Translations under genes and position numbers: made by a program
In this document: piece by piece, positions 11,488 through 21,945 of the stretch
How positions within the stretch are numbered: the stretch's first letter is position 1
How the letters are laid out: every line of letters starts with the position of its first letter
Assembly: GCF_029194005.1 (NCBI RefSeq)
Contig: NZ_JARFVA010000001.1
Span: 1,054,001-1,118,000 of the forward strand
Direction: 5' to 3'
Source: Flagellimonas okinawensis
Lineage (GTDB): Bacteria; Bacteroidota; Bacteroidia; Flavobacteriales; Flavobacteriaceae
DNA length: 64,000 nucleotides
The notes under the pieces: generated by a model
Database searches by the model: none
Told to the model about the DNA's origin: nothing
Seen by the model: only the letters and a program-made list of their open reading frames with translations

Positions 11488-13239
11488 TTAAAAATCAAAC
11501 TTATAAGAAACGCCAGCCAAAGCCTGGAATCCTTGCACTCTAAAATTGGCCCAACGCTGGTAATTGTTGTTCGCAATATTGGATGCTTTTACAAAAATGG
11601 AGAGTTGCTCATTGAACCTGTACCCTACATGTGCATTGGCATCAAAAAAGCCATCTAACGTTATTGGAGCATACGAAATGGTCGGAGGCACATTGTTGGT
11701 CAAGGCCACTGAAGTCAGAGCGTCTCTTTCTCCAACATAGAATAAATTGGCACCCATATACCATTGATCGGTAATTTGGTAATCCATAAACAAGGAACCT
11801 TTAATTGATGGCAAGTTCCAAGCAGGGTTATCGGTTTCAGTATCGTAATCATAAAATTCGGCGTTAACACCCAAAGAAAAATTACGGTTCACATCCACAT
11901 TGATTTCCCCGAACACACCCAGTGTCTTCACATCGTCATAAAAAACTTGAAAGGAATTACCGTAGTAATAACTTTTTTCATCGGTTCTAGTGGTGTTGAC
12001 CGTATTTTGATAAAAAAGTGGCTTTCTGTTTTCCGCCATGTACGAACCTTTCAGGTTATATCCCACATTGGAAGTCAACTGTCCTTTTAATCCCAAATAC
12101 CCTTCATATTGCTGATCGGTAGGTCTTATGTGGAGCGTTGGCGACACATATGGATTCTCATCAACAAAATCGTGATAGGAGTTTTGCTTCAACTCCCCTT
12201 CTATTCCTCCATAAGCAATTACATTTTCGTCCATCACACGGTAAGAGGCCGTTACAGCAGGATAGATGTAAAAATTGTTCTCACTGTTTTCGATATCCAA
12301 TCCGTAGACAATATTGGCACCTAGATTAATGGTCAAGTCATCTCTTAGAATCAAAAGGCTTGGGTTTACCCCAGCCTGAAGATGCCCATATTTCATCTCC
12401 CCCTGATTATCAAAAATATTAATGTCACTGTTTTTAAAACTACCTCCAACATAATCCACTTTGGCAGCAATCGTAATCAATTCCTCGGTTATGGGCAATT
12501 CAAAAGTTGGGTTGATTACCGCACGGTTCTCTGCTGATTCAGCTGCATCCCAAAAACGTCTTAACAAAACAGTTCCGCTCTTAAAATAGGAGTCCTCCAT
12601 ATGAAAATGGGCTTTGGCCTCCGCATTAAAATAGTTTTGTGTCTCGTCCATCGCATTGATTTCATCCTCACTGAACAATTCGCTCTGGATTCCGTACCAA
12701 TTATAAAGTTGATGCTGTAATCCTATCGCAGCACCCCAATCCATATAACGGTCTTTTTTCGCATAGGAAGCGTTCAATTTGGTATTGTAGAAATCCGTAT
12801 CCAAAGGCGTGGAGTCCAAATCCCCACGGGAAGAGGTGTGGGTTAGACCAAAATCCAAAAGGTCCTCACCCCTATTAAATTCGCGGCTCGTATAAAAATC
12901 TACCAAGGCATTGTTGTAATTGCCCAACCCTACCGATGCATAGGAATTGTACAAGGTAGGCGGTGGTGTCTTCTCCACTCCCGAAGCCTTTCCTTTTGCC
13001 GGGGTAAAGGTGGATGCCACGGGCACAGAAAATATACTGTAATTAATTTTCTTCTTTTGAAGTACTATGGAATCGTTTAGACTAGGTGACGACTTGATTT
13101 TAAAGGCATCCGAAACGGTCGGGGAATACGGTTTTACCACCGTTACCGTTTCCGTACCAATGTTATCCTCTTCCTGGGCGATAACAACTCCGCAAAGGCT
13201 CAAAAAAAGTAATGAAAATATATAGGTTCTCTTTTTCAT
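11488..13239 (-). CDS. TonB-dependent-receptor-like beta-barrel protein without a plug
   Basis: 583 residues with a signal peptide (about 1-21). After a short linker (TVTVVKPYSPTVSDAFK) the protein goes straight into alternating barrel strands, ending in ALAGVSYKFDF with a terminal Phe, as in TonB-dependent receptors. No plug domain is seen and the length is well short of a full receptor (650-1000). The gene follows the 1007-aa TPR gene with a 12-base gap, so they are probably one operon and may form one envelope complex. Ligand and role unknown. Confidence 0.78.
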   Translation of the reverse strand: MKKRTYIFSLLFLSLCGVVIAQEEDNIGTETVTVVKPYSPTVSDAFKIKSSPSLNDSIVLQKKKINYSIFSVPVASTFTPAKGKASGVEKTPPPTLYNSYASVGLGNYNNALVDFYTSREFNRGEDLLDFGLTHTSSRGDLDSTPLDTDFYNTKLNASYAKKDRYMDWGAAIGLQHQLYNWYGIQSELFSEDEINAMDETQNYFNAEAKAHFHMEDSYFKSGTVLLRRFWDAAESAENRAVINPTFELPITEELITIAAKVDYVGGSFKNSDINIFDNQGEMKYGHLQAGVNPSLLILRDDLTINLGANIVYGLDIENSENNFYIYPAVTASYRVMDENVIAYGGIEGELKQNSYHDFVDENPYVSPTLHIRPTDQQYEGYLGLKGQLTSNVGYNLKGSYMAENRKPLFYQNTVNTTRTDEKSYYYGNSFQVFYDDVKTLGVFGEINVDVNRNFSLGVNAEFYDYDTETDNPAWNLPSIKGSLFMDYQITDQWYMGANLFYVGERDALTSVALTNNVPPTISYAPITLDGFFDANAHVGYRFNEQLSIFVKASNIANNNYQRWANFRVQGFQALAGVSYKFDF

Positions 13240-13251
13240 GTCGTGTCTCGT

Positions 13252-16200
13252 TTAGTTTTCGTTGGGGTCTACGGATGAATTGCTCTCTGCTTCTTTGGCC
13301 TTGATCGTGGCCAGTTCATTTTCAGCATCCGAAACGATTTCCTGAAATTCGGAAAAATTGGAAATAACACTTTCCAAAATGTAGGTCGCTTGGAAGGCAT
13401 CTCCCAAATTGTAGAAGTTCTTGGCCATGATCACCAAGCCTTTTCCTGCCCACTCCTTATACGCTGCATAATCCTTGGCCAACTTTTGAACGGACTCGTT
13501 GGAGGCTTCAAAATTCCCTTCCTTGTTCTTGAAATAAGCATCGTAGTACCAAGCTTCGGCAGCGAGCTCTCCAGATGCAATTTGCTTTACATCTTGATAA
13601 GCCGTTTTTGCCAAATTTTCGTTGTCCGTAGCAATGGCCGAACGTGCTATCATAATTTGAGCATCACTTTTAATCCGATCATCAATTTTAGGGGCATTCA
13701 ACACCTTTTCGGCATAAGCAATGGTCTGCGAATAATCCTTTTGACCGTAAAAACCTTTCATCAAATTGGACTGGGCAAAGGTTTTGTTTTCCGAAATATC
13801 GGCAGTGTTTTCCAATCTTTTCAAATAAGGGATGGCACTGTTGTAATCCTGTTTATCCACATAAATCTCACAAACACGTGTCAATGCCTGTTCAGTGTAC
13901 TCACCATTGCCACCATCGGCAACAGCCTTGTATTTTGGAAGGGCCTTCTCTTTTTCCCCATCAGCAAAGTAGAGCTGCGCCAAGGCAAAGTTGGCATTTT
14001 GCGCATGGAGTCCATTAGGGAATTCGTTCAAGTAATCTTCATAACCACGGATGGCGGCTGCTGTTTTGCCTTCAATTTGTTTTCTTTCTGCGGATTCAAA
14101 ACTGGCATTATCAAGCTCGGTATCGGTTACCTCTACAAAGTCGAGATTTCTGGCCCAAGCGGCATATTCACTTACCCGACCTTCGTCCACATAAACCAAT
14201 TTGGCGGTCGCCACCGCTTGTTTGGCTTCTTGAGTGTTCGGATATTTTTGGACCACTTCTTTAAGTTTGTACAAAGCCTGCTGATTTCGACTGGCATTAT
14301 AATGAACCAAGCCTGATCGCAACAATCCTCTTGGGGCAAATTTGCTACCCGAGAATTCGTTCACAATGCGATCATAGGTTTGAAGCCCTAAATTTTCTTG
14401 ATTATTACTGATGAGGGTATTGCCCAACTCAAACAGGGCATCATCTCGTAATGATGACCTAGGGAACATCCTCAAGAATTCGTTCAAGCCGTCAATTTTT
14501 CCAGCATTGTTACCCAAAAATCCATCACAAAGCGTCTTTTGGAATGCCGCATAATCACGTTCTGGCCCGTTCATTTTGGATGATGTATCGTAGGCCTTTT
14601 TTGCCAATTGGTATTTGCTGTTCACAAAATAACTGTCTCCCAAACGCAAATAACCATCGTTCTTTCTTTGATCATCAATGGCATTGGAGCTCACTACGTT
14701 TTGAAAATAGGATATGGCGTTGTTGTAATCTTTTAGTTTGAAGTACGAGTAGCCTAAATTATAATCCAACTGGTCATATTCTGAAAGTGATTTGGCCGCT
14801 GGCGAGTTCTGGAAACGCACAAAATCCACCAAAGCTTCCTCAAAACGGTTCAATCTGTAGGCCGATTCTGCCTTCCAGTAGCGTGCGCGTGCTTCAAAGT
14901 TTGTGTTATCTGCACTTTTCAGTGATTTATCGAATCGTTCCCAAGCTCCTTCGTAATCACCATCAATAAAAAGTTCCACTCCCCGGTAGTAGGCCACTTT
15001 CTGATAGGTCTCCTTGCTTGCATAGTTCTGGTTTTCTTCTAAAAGTTGCATGGCACCTTCAAAATTGCGAGAGGTGATATAGGAATCCACCAAAAGTTCC
15101 TGAATTTCCATTTGATGCTCATCCTTTGGATATTTTTCCAAGTACGTGGTCAACACTTGGGGAACAGGCTCATAGGCATTACCTATTTCGTAGCTCAAAC
15201 GGGCATAGTTCAACCAAGCATCTTTTTGGATTTCTGGACTAAACTCCATTTGTGAAGCATTTCGAAAAGCATTCAAAGCCTCGGATTTTTTATCCAATTT
15301 TAAATAGCATTCTGCCAAATGGTAGTATGCATTTTGGGAAACGGCATTGGTGCCCCCTATAATTTTATTGAACTGTTGAATGGCTTTTTGGTAATCGCCC
15401 AATTTGTAATGGCTGTACCCCAACAGATAATAATCCGTATTGTTCCATTTACCGCGTTTACCCCTATATTCTTCCAAATATGGGATGGCCTCGGCATATT
15501 GTTCCAAATTAAAATAGCTTTCCCCGATAATCTTGTTCAATTCTGAAACTTCCTGACGATTTGATTTAGCCAGCTGCTTTTTCGCCATGGCAATGGCTTC
15601 CTCGAACTTGCCGAGTTTAAAATTCAGGTCGGCCTGATAGTAGGTCAACTTTTCATCAAGCAATTCGGGGTCTTGGATTTGATCGAACCGAGCGCTTGCA
15701 GAGTTATAATCATCTTGTTCGTAAGCGATATATCCCAAATAATATTTGGCCTGTGACCCGTATTTTTGGGAGGTGGTGACCTTGTTCAAATAGCGTTCCG
15801 CCTCTTGCGGACGTTTGGATGCATACAGAGCATAACCGTTGTTGAAGTTAAAACGGTCGCGCTCCGAATACGGCATGGAGTTTTCATCAACTTTTTTGTA
15901 CCATTTTAGCGCGTACGGGTATTTTCCCGTTTCAAAATAGTAGTCGGCCACATCTAAAAATGCAGAGTTTCTTTTGGTAGAGGTTGGGTATCGTTCCACA
16001 AAATCCTCCATCATTTTATCCGCACCGCGTTGATTCAAACGAATGGCGGCATTGGCGGCATAATATGCGCTGTTGGCTTCGGTTTCCCCGTCTTTGGTAC
16101 TGGCCTTTACAGACTCAAAAATACGCTGTGCTGCTTGGTATTGCTCATTGTTGTAGAGCGCCAAAGCATCTTGATAAGCTTTGTTTTCGTGGGTATATAT

Positions 16201-16275
16201 TTTGGTTTCCTGTGCGGAAAGCACAAAAAAAGTTCCCATAAAAATGGGAATTAAAAGGAGGCTTTTTCGATTCAT
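13252..16275 (-). CDS. Large tetratricopeptide-repeat protein, exported
   Basis: 1007 residues with a signal peptide ending near VLSAQE. The rest is a chain of TPR-like helix pairs, with recurrent blocks such as AYQDALALYNNEQYQAAQRIFE, YYLGYIAYEQDDYNSASARF, YYLLGYSHYKLGDYQKAIQQF and LGYSYFKLKDYNNAISYF. These suggest more than a dozen repeats of the outer-membrane-assembly (BamD/YbgF-like) kind. Such scaffolds bind other proteins in the periplasm. It precedes the plugless barrel gene with a 12-base gap and is divergent from ftsE. The specific partner is unknown. Confidence 0.85.
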   Translation of the reverse strand: MNRKSLLLIPIFMGTFFVLSAQETKIYTHENKAYQDALALYNNEQYQAAQRIFESVKASTKDGETEANSAYYAANAAIRLNQRGADKMMEDFVERYPTSTKRNSAFLDVADYYFETGKYPYALKWYKKVDENSMPYSERDRFNFNNGYALYASKRPQEAERYLNKVTTSQKYGSQAKYYLGYIAYEQDDYNSASARFDQIQDPELLDEKLTYYQADLNFKLGKFEEAIAMAKKQLAKSNRQEVSELNKIIGESYFNLEQYAEAIPYLEEYRGKRGKWNNTDYYLLGYSHYKLGDYQKAIQQFNKIIGGTNAVSQNAYYHLAECYLKLDKKSEALNAFRNASQMEFSPEIQKDAWLNYARLSYEIGNAYEPVPQVLTTYLEKYPKDEHQMEIQELLVDSYITSRNFEGAMQLLEENQNYASKETYQKVAYYRGVELFIDGDYEGAWERFDKSLKSADNTNFEARARYWKAESAYRLNRFEEALVDFVRFQNSPAAKSLSEYDQLDYNLGYSYFKLKDYNNAISYFQNVVSSNAIDDQRKNDGYLRLGDSYFVNSKYQLAKKAYDTSSKMNGPERDYAAFQKTLCDGFLGNNAGKIDGLNEFLRMFPRSSLRDDALFELGNTLISNNQENLGLQTYDRIVNEFSGSKFAPRGLLRSGLVHYNASRNQQALYKLKEVVQKYPNTQEAKQAVATAKLVYVDEGRVSEYAAWARNLDFVEVTDTELDNASFESAERKQIEGKTAAAIRGYEDYLNEFPNGLHAQNANFALAQLYFADGEKEKALPKYKAVADGGNGEYTEQALTRVCEIYVDKQDYNSAIPYLKRLENTADISENKTFAQSNLMKGFYGQKDYSQTIAYAEKVLNAPKIDDRIKSDAQIMIARSAIATDNENLAKTAYQDVKQIASGELAAEAWYYDAYFKNKEGNFEASNESVQKLAKDYAAYKEWAGKGLVIMAKNFYNLGDAFQATYILESVISNFSEFQEIVSDAENELATIKAKEAESNSSVDPNEN

Positions 16276-16422
16276 AGTGTTCTACGCTCTTCTCGATTGA
16301 CTTTACTCATAACGTCAAAATTAAGGCCAAAGTATGTCAACACCTAAAAGTTCTAACATTTGGTTATACGATAATGAAGAATAATAATAGAACTTAGTAC
16401 CTTTATTCCATAAAGTGATGTT

Positions 16423-17106
16423 ATGCCCGAGACCATTGTAAAATTAAACGACGTAGCCGTATTTCAGAACGAGAACATGGTTCTCAACGAAATCGACCTG
16501 GAAGTTAAAAAAGGTGAATTTGTTTATGTAATTGGTAAAACGGGAAGCGGAAAAAGTAGTTTCATGAAAACACTTTATGCTGACCTTCCATTAAAACAAG
16601 GAGCTGGGCAAATTGTGGATTTCGACCTAAAAATGATGAAAGAAAAGGATATTCCCTTCTTGCGCAGGAAGCTAGGCATTGTTTTTCAGGATTTTAAACT
16701 GCTCCCCGATAGAAACGTCAACAACAATTTAAAATTTGTCCTAAAAGCAACAGGGTGGACAGACCCCAAAAAAATGGACAATAAAATTGAAGAGGTGTTG
16801 GACAAAGTTGGAATGAAAACCAAAGGTTTTAAGTTTCCCCACGAATTGTCCGGTGGTGAACAACAACGTATAGCTATTGCACGGGCCCTGCTCAACGACC
16901 CTGAACTTATTTTGGCCGACGAACCCACAGGAAACCTCGACCCTCAGACCAGTGTAGAGGTCATGAAGGTCTTACAAGATATTAACCAGAATGGTAGAAC
17001 CATTATTATGGCCACGCACGATTATGCACTTATCCTAAAATACCCTCACAAAACCCTTAAATGTGATGGCAGTAAAGTTTTTGAAGTTATACAAAAAGCG
17101 ATATAA
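16423..17106 (+). CDS. ftsE: Cell division ATP-binding protein FtsE
   Basis: 227-residue ABC ATPase. FtsE with FtsX controls septal cell-wall hydrolases at division. Walker A is GKTGSGKSS (about 38-46), the Q-loop is in [11 protein letters not shown], the signature is [15 protein letters not shown], Walker B is [12 protein letters not shown] and the H-loop is ATHD. The RNVNNNL pattern after the Q-loop favours FtsE over LolD. ftsX is not adjacent, as is usual in Bacteroidota. Divergent from the TPR gene. Confidence 0.9.
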   Translation: MPETIVKLNDVAVFQNENMVLNEIDLEVKKGEFVYVIGKTGSGKSSFMKTLYADLPLKQGAGQIVDFDLKMMKEKDIPFLRRKLGIVFQDFKLLPDRNVNNNLKFVLKATGWTDPKKMDNKIEEVLDKVGMKTKGFKFPHELSGGEQQRIAIARALLNDPELILADEPTGNLDPQTSVEVMKVLQDINQNGRTIIMATHDYALILKYPHKTLKCDGSKVFEVIQKAI

Positions 17107-17203
17107 ATCCCATAATATCTGTGCATCACATTGATTTTCAACTAAATTACTTGATCAATAAAAGTTTTTGTTACTTTGTTTAAACTAATCTTGCTTCCTC
17201 TAT

Positions 17204-17962
17204 ATGGAAATTCTTGGTATTGATATAGGCGGATCAGGCATAAAAGGTGCCTTGGTTAATGCCGAAACCGGAGAAATGTTGACAGAACGTTTCCGTATCC
17301 CGACTCCAAAATCAAAAAAACCAAAAGACATGGCCAAAGTGGTGGCCAAAATCGTGGACCATTTTGATTATAAAGGTCCTGTAGGCTGTGGATTTCCTTC
17401 CATTGTAAAAAATGGTGTATGTAAATCCCCCGGAAATCTGGACCCAAGTTGGGTCGGTGTCAACATCGATGAATTGTTCACCGAATATACCGGACATGAG
17501 TTCACTGTTTTAAACGATGCCGATGCCGCTGGTTACGCCTCTATGAATTATGGGGTTGGAAAAGGCAAGAATGGTCTAGTGATTATGATAACCATTGGAA
17601 CCGGCTTGGGAAGTGGTGCATTTTACAATGGAGTGCTCATCCCAAATTTTGAACTGGGCCAGATCCCCTACAAGAAATACAAAAAGATTGAAAAATGGGC
17701 GGCCGCTTCTGCAAAAGAGCGTGAAGACCTCAGTTTTAAAAAATGGGGCAAACGTTTCAATAAGTTTTTGAAACTGGTAGAGCTGATCGTTTGTCCGGAC
17801 CTCATTATCGTAGGAGGAGGAACTTCAAAAAAATGGGAGGAATTCAGTCACCATATCGACATTGAAACAGAAGTAATAAAAGCAGAACTAATGAACCATG
17901 CCGGAATTATTGGAGCTGCTGTAGCATGCTTAAGAGAACAGCATCACGGACATTTGCACTGA
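17204..17962 (+). CDS. ppgK: Polyphosphate glucokinase (ROK family)
   Basis: 252 residues. Phosphorylates glucose using polyphosphate and/or ATP. The phosphate-binding motif GIDIGGSGIKG is at 4-14, then GCGFPSIVKNGVCKSPGNLD, LNDADAAGYASM (catalytic Asp in NDADA) and TIGTGLGSGAFYNG. The short length and the LIPNFELGQ pattern fit the PPGK group of ROK kinases rather than ATP glucokinases. 97 bases after ftsE, same strand; a separate promoter is possible. Confidence 0.88.
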   Translation: MEILGIDIGGSGIKGALVNAETGEMLTERFRIPTPKSKKPKDMAKVVAKIVDHFDYKGPVGCGFPSIVKNGVCKSPGNLDPSWVGVNIDELFTEYTGHEFTVLNDADAAGYASMNYGVGKGKNGLVIMITIGTGLGSGAFYNGVLIPNFELGQIPYKKYKKIEKWAAASAKEREDLSFKKWGKRFNKFLKLVELIVCPDLIIVGGGTSKKWEEFSHHIDIETEVIKAELMNHAGIIGAAVACLREQHHGHLH

Positions 17963-18004
17963 TTTTTTTGATACAAAACAATAGAGACAAGAAACAAGGC
18001 CTAT

Positions 18005-18034
18005 ATTGTCATTCCGAACGGAGTGAAGAATCTC
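18005..18034. repeat. Dispersed intergenic repeat copy
   Basis: Contains GTCATTCCGAACGGAGTGAA and AGAATCTC, matching the copies at 8595-8622 (inverted) and 1071-1083 (partial). It lies in the gap between convergent ppgK and typA. Confidence 0.55.
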
Positions 18035-18111
18035 AACAATCTGATCTCTACGTTCAATAAAAATGGATTCCGTATTGAAACACAGAACGAAACTGACCTC
18101 TTTAATATAAT

Positions 18112-18150
18112 AAAAAAGCGAATGAAGATTGTTCCTCACTCGCTTTTTTT
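18112..18150. terminator. Bidirectional terminator between ppgK and typA
   Basis: AAAAAAGCGA (18112-18121) pairs with TCGCTTTTTT (18140-18149), and TGA/TCA extends the stem inside. A/T runs on both sides suit both convergent genes. Confidence 0.75.
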
Positions 18151-18175
18151 ATTTGGACAAATGTCTTTTGTTCAA

Positions 18176-19975
18176 TTAAACGACTTTGTTCCTTTTTCTA
18201 TCCACTTCCTTTAGATAAATCTTTCTAATCCTCAAGTGATTTGGAGTTACTTCTACATACTCATCCTTTTGGATGTATTCTAGAGCTTCCTCCAATGAAA
18301 ACTTAATGGCAGGAACAATCTTTGCTTTATCATCGGCTCCTGCAGAACGAACATTCGAAAGCTTTTTGGTCTTGGTCACGTTCACGGTCATATCATCTTG
18401 ACGGGAGTTTTCACCAATAACCTGTCCTTCGTAGATATCCTCTCCCGGATCGATAAAGAACTTACCTCTTTCCTGAAGTTTATCAATGGAATAAGGTATT
18501 GCAGTACCATTTTCCATGGAAACCAATGAGCCGTTCAATCGTTGGGCGATATCCCCTTTCAATGGCTGATATTCGAAAAATCTATGCGCCATTATGGCCT
18601 CACCAGCTGTAGCGGTCAACAATTGGTTTCTAAGACCAATGATCCCCCTAGATGGAATAATGAATTCACACACCATTCGGGAACCTCTTGCTTCCATACT
18701 GGTCATCTCCCCTTTACGGATGGATACCATCTCAACAGCTTTACCTGAAACCTCTTCCGGCAAATCAATGGTCAAGTGCTCCACGGGCTCACATTTTACA
18801 CCATCAATTTCCTTGATGATTACCTGTGGCTGACCGATTTGAAGCTCGTAACCTTCTCTACGCATGGTTTCGATCAAAACGGAAAGGTGTAACACCCCAC
18901 GACCGAACACTAAGAATTTATCTGCACTATCGGTTTCTTGAACGCGAAGCGCCAAGTTTTTCTCCAATTCCTTTTCCAAACGCTCCTTGATGTGACGGGA
19001 AGTAACAAACTTTCCATCCTTGCCAAAGAAAGGGCTATCGTTAATAGTGAAAAGCATACTCATGGTAGGCTCATCAATTGCGATGGTCTTTAATTTTTCT
19101 GGATTCTCGATATCGGCAACGGTGTCTCCGATTTCGAATCCTTCCATACCTACAATGGCACAGATATCTCCTGCATTAACCTCTTCAACACGCAAACGTC
19201 CCAGACCTTCAAAAGTGTAAAGTTCCTTTATTCTGGTCTTAACGATCGAGCCATCTCTTTTTACCAAAGAAACCTGTTGTCCTTCACGAAGTTTACCACG
19301 TTGTAATCTACCGATGGCAATTCGTCCTGTAAAAGAAGAATAATCCAAGGATGTGATCAACATTTGGGTAGAACCTTCCTCTGGTTTAAACTCGGGAACG
19401 TGCTCAATGACCATGTCCAATAATGGTTCAATGTTTTCGGTTGGAGTTTTCCAATCCTCGCCCATCCAGTTGTTCTTTGCAGAACCATAAACTGTTGGGA
19501 AATCGAGCTGCCATTCTTCAGCACCCAACTCAAACATCAAATCGAACACTTTTTCGTGCACTTCTTCCGGGGTACAGTTTTCTTTATCAACTTTATTGAT
19601 TACCACACAAGGTTTCAAACCAAGGTCGATAGCCTTTTGAAGTACGAAACGGGTCTGTGGCATTGGCCCCTCAAAGGCATCTACCAACAACAAAACCCCA
19701 TCAGCCATATTCAATACACGTTCTACTTCCCCACCGAAATCGGCGTGACCAGGGGTATCTATGATATTAATTTTTGTGTCTTTGTAAACAACGGAAACGT
19801 TTTTGGAAACAATGGTAATTCCACGTTCCCTTTCCAGGTCGTTGTTATCCAATATCAGGTCGCCTTTGTTCTCATTTTCACGGAACAACTGGCAGTGGTA
19901 CATAATTTTATCAACCAAGGTAGTCTTACCGTGGTCTACGTGTGCAATGATTGCAATGTTTTTGATTTTGGACAT
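18176..19975 (-). CDS. typA: Ribosome-associated translational GTPase TypA/BipA
   Basis: 599 residues, normal for TypA. The G-domain has [13 protein letters not shown] (G1, 10-22), RERGITI (G2), [15 protein letters not shown] (G3) and NKVDKENC (G4). The C-terminal signature [20 protein letters not shown] and the [11 protein letters not shown] segment are TypA-specific. The protein acts in ribosome assembly and stress translation. Monocistronic. Confidence 0.96.
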   Translation of the reverse strand: MSKIKNIAIIAHVDHGKTTLVDKIMYHCQLFRENENKGDLILDNNDLERERGITIVSKNVSVVYKDTKINIIDTPGHADFGGEVERVLNMADGVLLLVDAFEGPMPQTRFVLQKAIDLGLKPCVVINKVDKENCTPEEVHEKVFDLMFELGAEEWQLDFPTVYGSAKNNWMGEDWKTPTENIEPLLDMVIEHVPEFKPEEGSTQMLITSLDYSSFTGRIAIGRLQRGKLREGQQVSLVKRDGSIVKTRIKELYTFEGLGRLRVEEVNAGDICAIVGMEGFEIGDTVADIENPEKLKTIAIDEPTMSMLFTINDSPFFGKDGKFVTSRHIKERLEKELEKNLALRVQETDSADKFLVFGRGVLHLSVLIETMRREGYELQIGQPQVIIKEIDGVKCEPVEHLTIDLPEEVSGKAVEMVSIRKGEMTSMEARGSRMVCEFIIPSRGIIGLRNQLLTATAGEAIMAHRFFEYQPLKGDIAQRLNGSLVSMENGTAIPYSIDKLQERGKFFIDPGEDIYEGQVIGENSRQDDMTVNVTKTKKLSNVRSAGADDKAKIVPAIKFSLEEALEYIQKDEYVEVTPNHLRIRKIYLKEVDRKRNKVV

Positions 19976-20071
19976 AACCTAAATTTTAAGCCCGCAAAGA
20001 TACTGCTATTTTTCTCTTGTTGGCACACCTAAATGTTATTTTTATCTTATTGATTTAGTGTGAGTTCCATA

Positions 20072-20614
20072 TTATTGCTTCCTACTGATTACCCAACCGA
20101 GCTTTAAAGCAAGAAAAATACCGAAGTTACTTTCAAATTCATCAAAGAAATAACCTGGTCCAACCTCAAATCTAAATTGTAATCCTTTTTGACCTGTACG
20201 CTGAAGACCATACACCGCACCAATTCCTCCAAAATAATCGGAAACATAATCCAAACTACCAATTATGGCCTTACCGCCTTGAACAGCAACCGTCGGAGCA
20301 ATATAATTTCCAGTATTACCAGCGATGTTCTTCCCTTTTGCCAATCGTCTTTCGAAATTATAGTAATGTCGGTATTGGAGTCTACCAATGGGATAAATAC
20401 CGAATCCATCATCCGTAAAACTAGACTCAACATAGGCAAAACCCATAGTAGCCTCTGCCGCTATAGTCGAGTTTTGGGAAAGTCCGTGTTCGTAGATAAT
20501 GCCAGGCAGCAATACATTTAGGGTAAGTTGATTGTTTTCAACTTTTTTTGCAGATTGAGCGATTCCGATAGCTCCGATAGATAAGCATAGAAGTAAAGAG
20601 GAAATAGTTTTCAT
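20072..20614 (-). CDS. Outer-membrane-type protein, tandem paralogue 1
   Basis: 180 residues with a signal peptide (about 1-19). It shares with its two upstream neighbours the ordered motifs LTLNVLLPGIIYEHGL, GNTGNYIAP, YGLQRT, VGPGYFF and a terminal GWV segment. Gly/aromatic alternation suggests a small 8-strand beta-barrel. Function unknown. 53 bases separate it from the next paralogue. Confidence 0.72.
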   Translation of the reverse strand: MKTISSLLLCLSIGAIGIAQSAKKVENNQLTLNVLLPGIIYEHGLSQNSTIAAEATMGFAYVESSFTDDGFGIYPIGRLQYRHYYNFERRLAKGKNIAGNTGNYIAPTVAVQGGKAIIGSLDYVSDYFGGIGAVYGLQRTGQKGLQFRFEVGPGYFFDEFESNFGIFLALKLGWVISRKQ

Positions 20615-20667
20615 AAATGGTTAGTTTTAGTCTCCCCTTGAACAACAAATATTGTACCAGATAGAAG

Positions 20668-21225
20668 TTACAAACCAACACACCAACGCTTTTCGCTGAT
20701 AATCCATCCTATACTCAAGTTTACCACAGGTTGAATGGTGCCTTTGAAAGGACCCACATAGTACCCGGCCCCAGCATCAATGGAGAAACTAAAACCTGAA
20801 TCATAACTGCGCTGCACTCCGTAAACAAGACCGCCATAGCCATGAATTCCATCTACCAATTGACCTTCGACAACCCGGTCTCCGGGAGAAAAAACGGCCA
20901 CCGAGGGCGCTATATAGTTTCCTGAATTCCCATAAATGGATCTTCTGCGTCTTTCGCGACTATTAAGATTGTGATAGTATCGGTTTTGAACGGTAATGGC
21001 CGGAAAGAAATCGAAATCTTCCAGCGGTTGCGAACTAGCTGGTTCCAAAGCAGCTTTATAAGCCACTCGAATATCCAAAGTACTGTTTACACCAAGGGCC
21101 ATTTCGTACTCGACACCTGGATTTATGGCATTGAGCTTAAACTGGCGGACCTCGCAATTTGTCCCATATTGGGCATGTACAAAAAGTCCTGTTGACAGGA
21201 ATGCCAAAAGAAGAAAGCGACGCAT
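20668..21225 (-). CDS. Outer-membrane-type protein, tandem paralogue 2
   Basis: 185 residues with a signal peptide ending near VHAQ. Motifs shared with the neighbours are FKLNAINPGVEYEMAL, RYYHNLNSRERRRRS, GNSGNYIAPSVAVF, YGVQRSY and GAGYYV. Likely a small barrel; function unknown. It ends in RWCVGL, unlike its paralogues. Confidence 0.72.
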   Translation of the reverse strand: MRRFLLLAFLSTGLFVHAQYGTNCEVRQFKLNAINPGVEYEMALGVNSTLDIRVAYKAALEPASSQPLEDFDFFPAITVQNRYYHNLNSRERRRRSIYGNSGNYIAPSVAVFSPGDRVVEGQLVDGIHGYGGLVYGVQRSYDSGFSFSIDAGAGYYVGPFKGTIQPVVNLSIGWIISEKRWCVGL

Positions 21226-21290
21226 TGTAGGTTAATTTGGTATTAGTATAACCCAAACTTCTTCAAAATAGTATGTATGGATAACAATAT

Positions 21291-21872
21291 TTAATCCAAA
21301 TAAGGATCCTTTTTCTTACGTTTGGTAGCAACCCATCCGAAAGTAAAGTTGATCAACGGCCCATATCCGTTAGGGACGCCATCTCCACGGTAATACCCAG
21401 CACCAACTTCCAAATTAAAGTTAAAACCTTTTTCATAGGTTCGTTGAATGCCATAGACCATGCCATAAAAACCTAAATTAAAATCGCTGGGGCCTTCCAC
21501 ATCTGTGGAAATCCGCAATTGCGAAAAGAAAATGGCCTGCGCGGCCGCAATATAATTACCTGAATTGCCTGAGGTATTTTTTTCCAGTCTTTCCCTTCTA
21601 TTAAAGTTATGATAGTAACGGTAACGGTTATTGGTAGCCAATCCAAACACATATCCCTCCTCATAGGTAGCGGTGGCCAAACCTAAATCAATGGAAACAC
21701 TTTGGTTTTTAAACAAACCCAGTTCATAGGTAAACCCCGGACTCAAAAGGTTCAATTTAAACTGGTGGCGCTCCAGATGGGGCAAATCGAAGGTTCCGCC
21801 CCGTTCTTGCCATTGACCATGTGCAAAAACTGAAACAAAACAAAGTAAAATAAGATCATATTTATTTTTCAT
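21291..21872 (-). CDS. Outer-membrane-type protein, tandem paralogue 3
   Basis: 193 residues with a signal peptide ending near AHGQ. Shared motifs are FKLNLLSPGFTYELGL, RYYHNFNRRERLEK, GNSGNYIAAAQAIF, YGIQRTY and VGAGYYRG. It is first of the three if they are co-transcribed. A KRKKKDPYLD basic tail is unusual for an outer-membrane protein and may lie on the periplasmic side. Function unknown. Confidence 0.72.
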   Translation of the reverse strand: MKNKYDLILLCFVSVFAHGQWQERGGTFDLPHLERHQFKLNLLSPGFTYELGLFKNQSVSIDLGLATATYEEGYVFGLATNNRYRYYHNFNRRERLEKNTSGNSGNYIAAAQAIFFSQLRISTDVEGPSDFNLGFYGMVYGIQRTYEKGFNFNLEVGAGYYRGDGVPNGYGPLINFTFGWVATKRKKKDPYLD

Positions 21873-21922
21873 GGTTGATGGTTTGTGTCAATAAATCTAA
21901 AAAGGATACCATGGTTTAATGC

Positions 21923-21930
21923 TATATTTG
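21923..21930 (+). promoter_or_regulatory. Candidate -7 element of kdsA
   Basis: TATATTTG fits TAnnTTTG and lies 16 bases before the kdsA ATG, implying a very short leader. No -33 TTG at proper spacing was seen. Confidence 0.45.
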
Positions 21931-21945
21931 TGCAAACTTTAAGAA

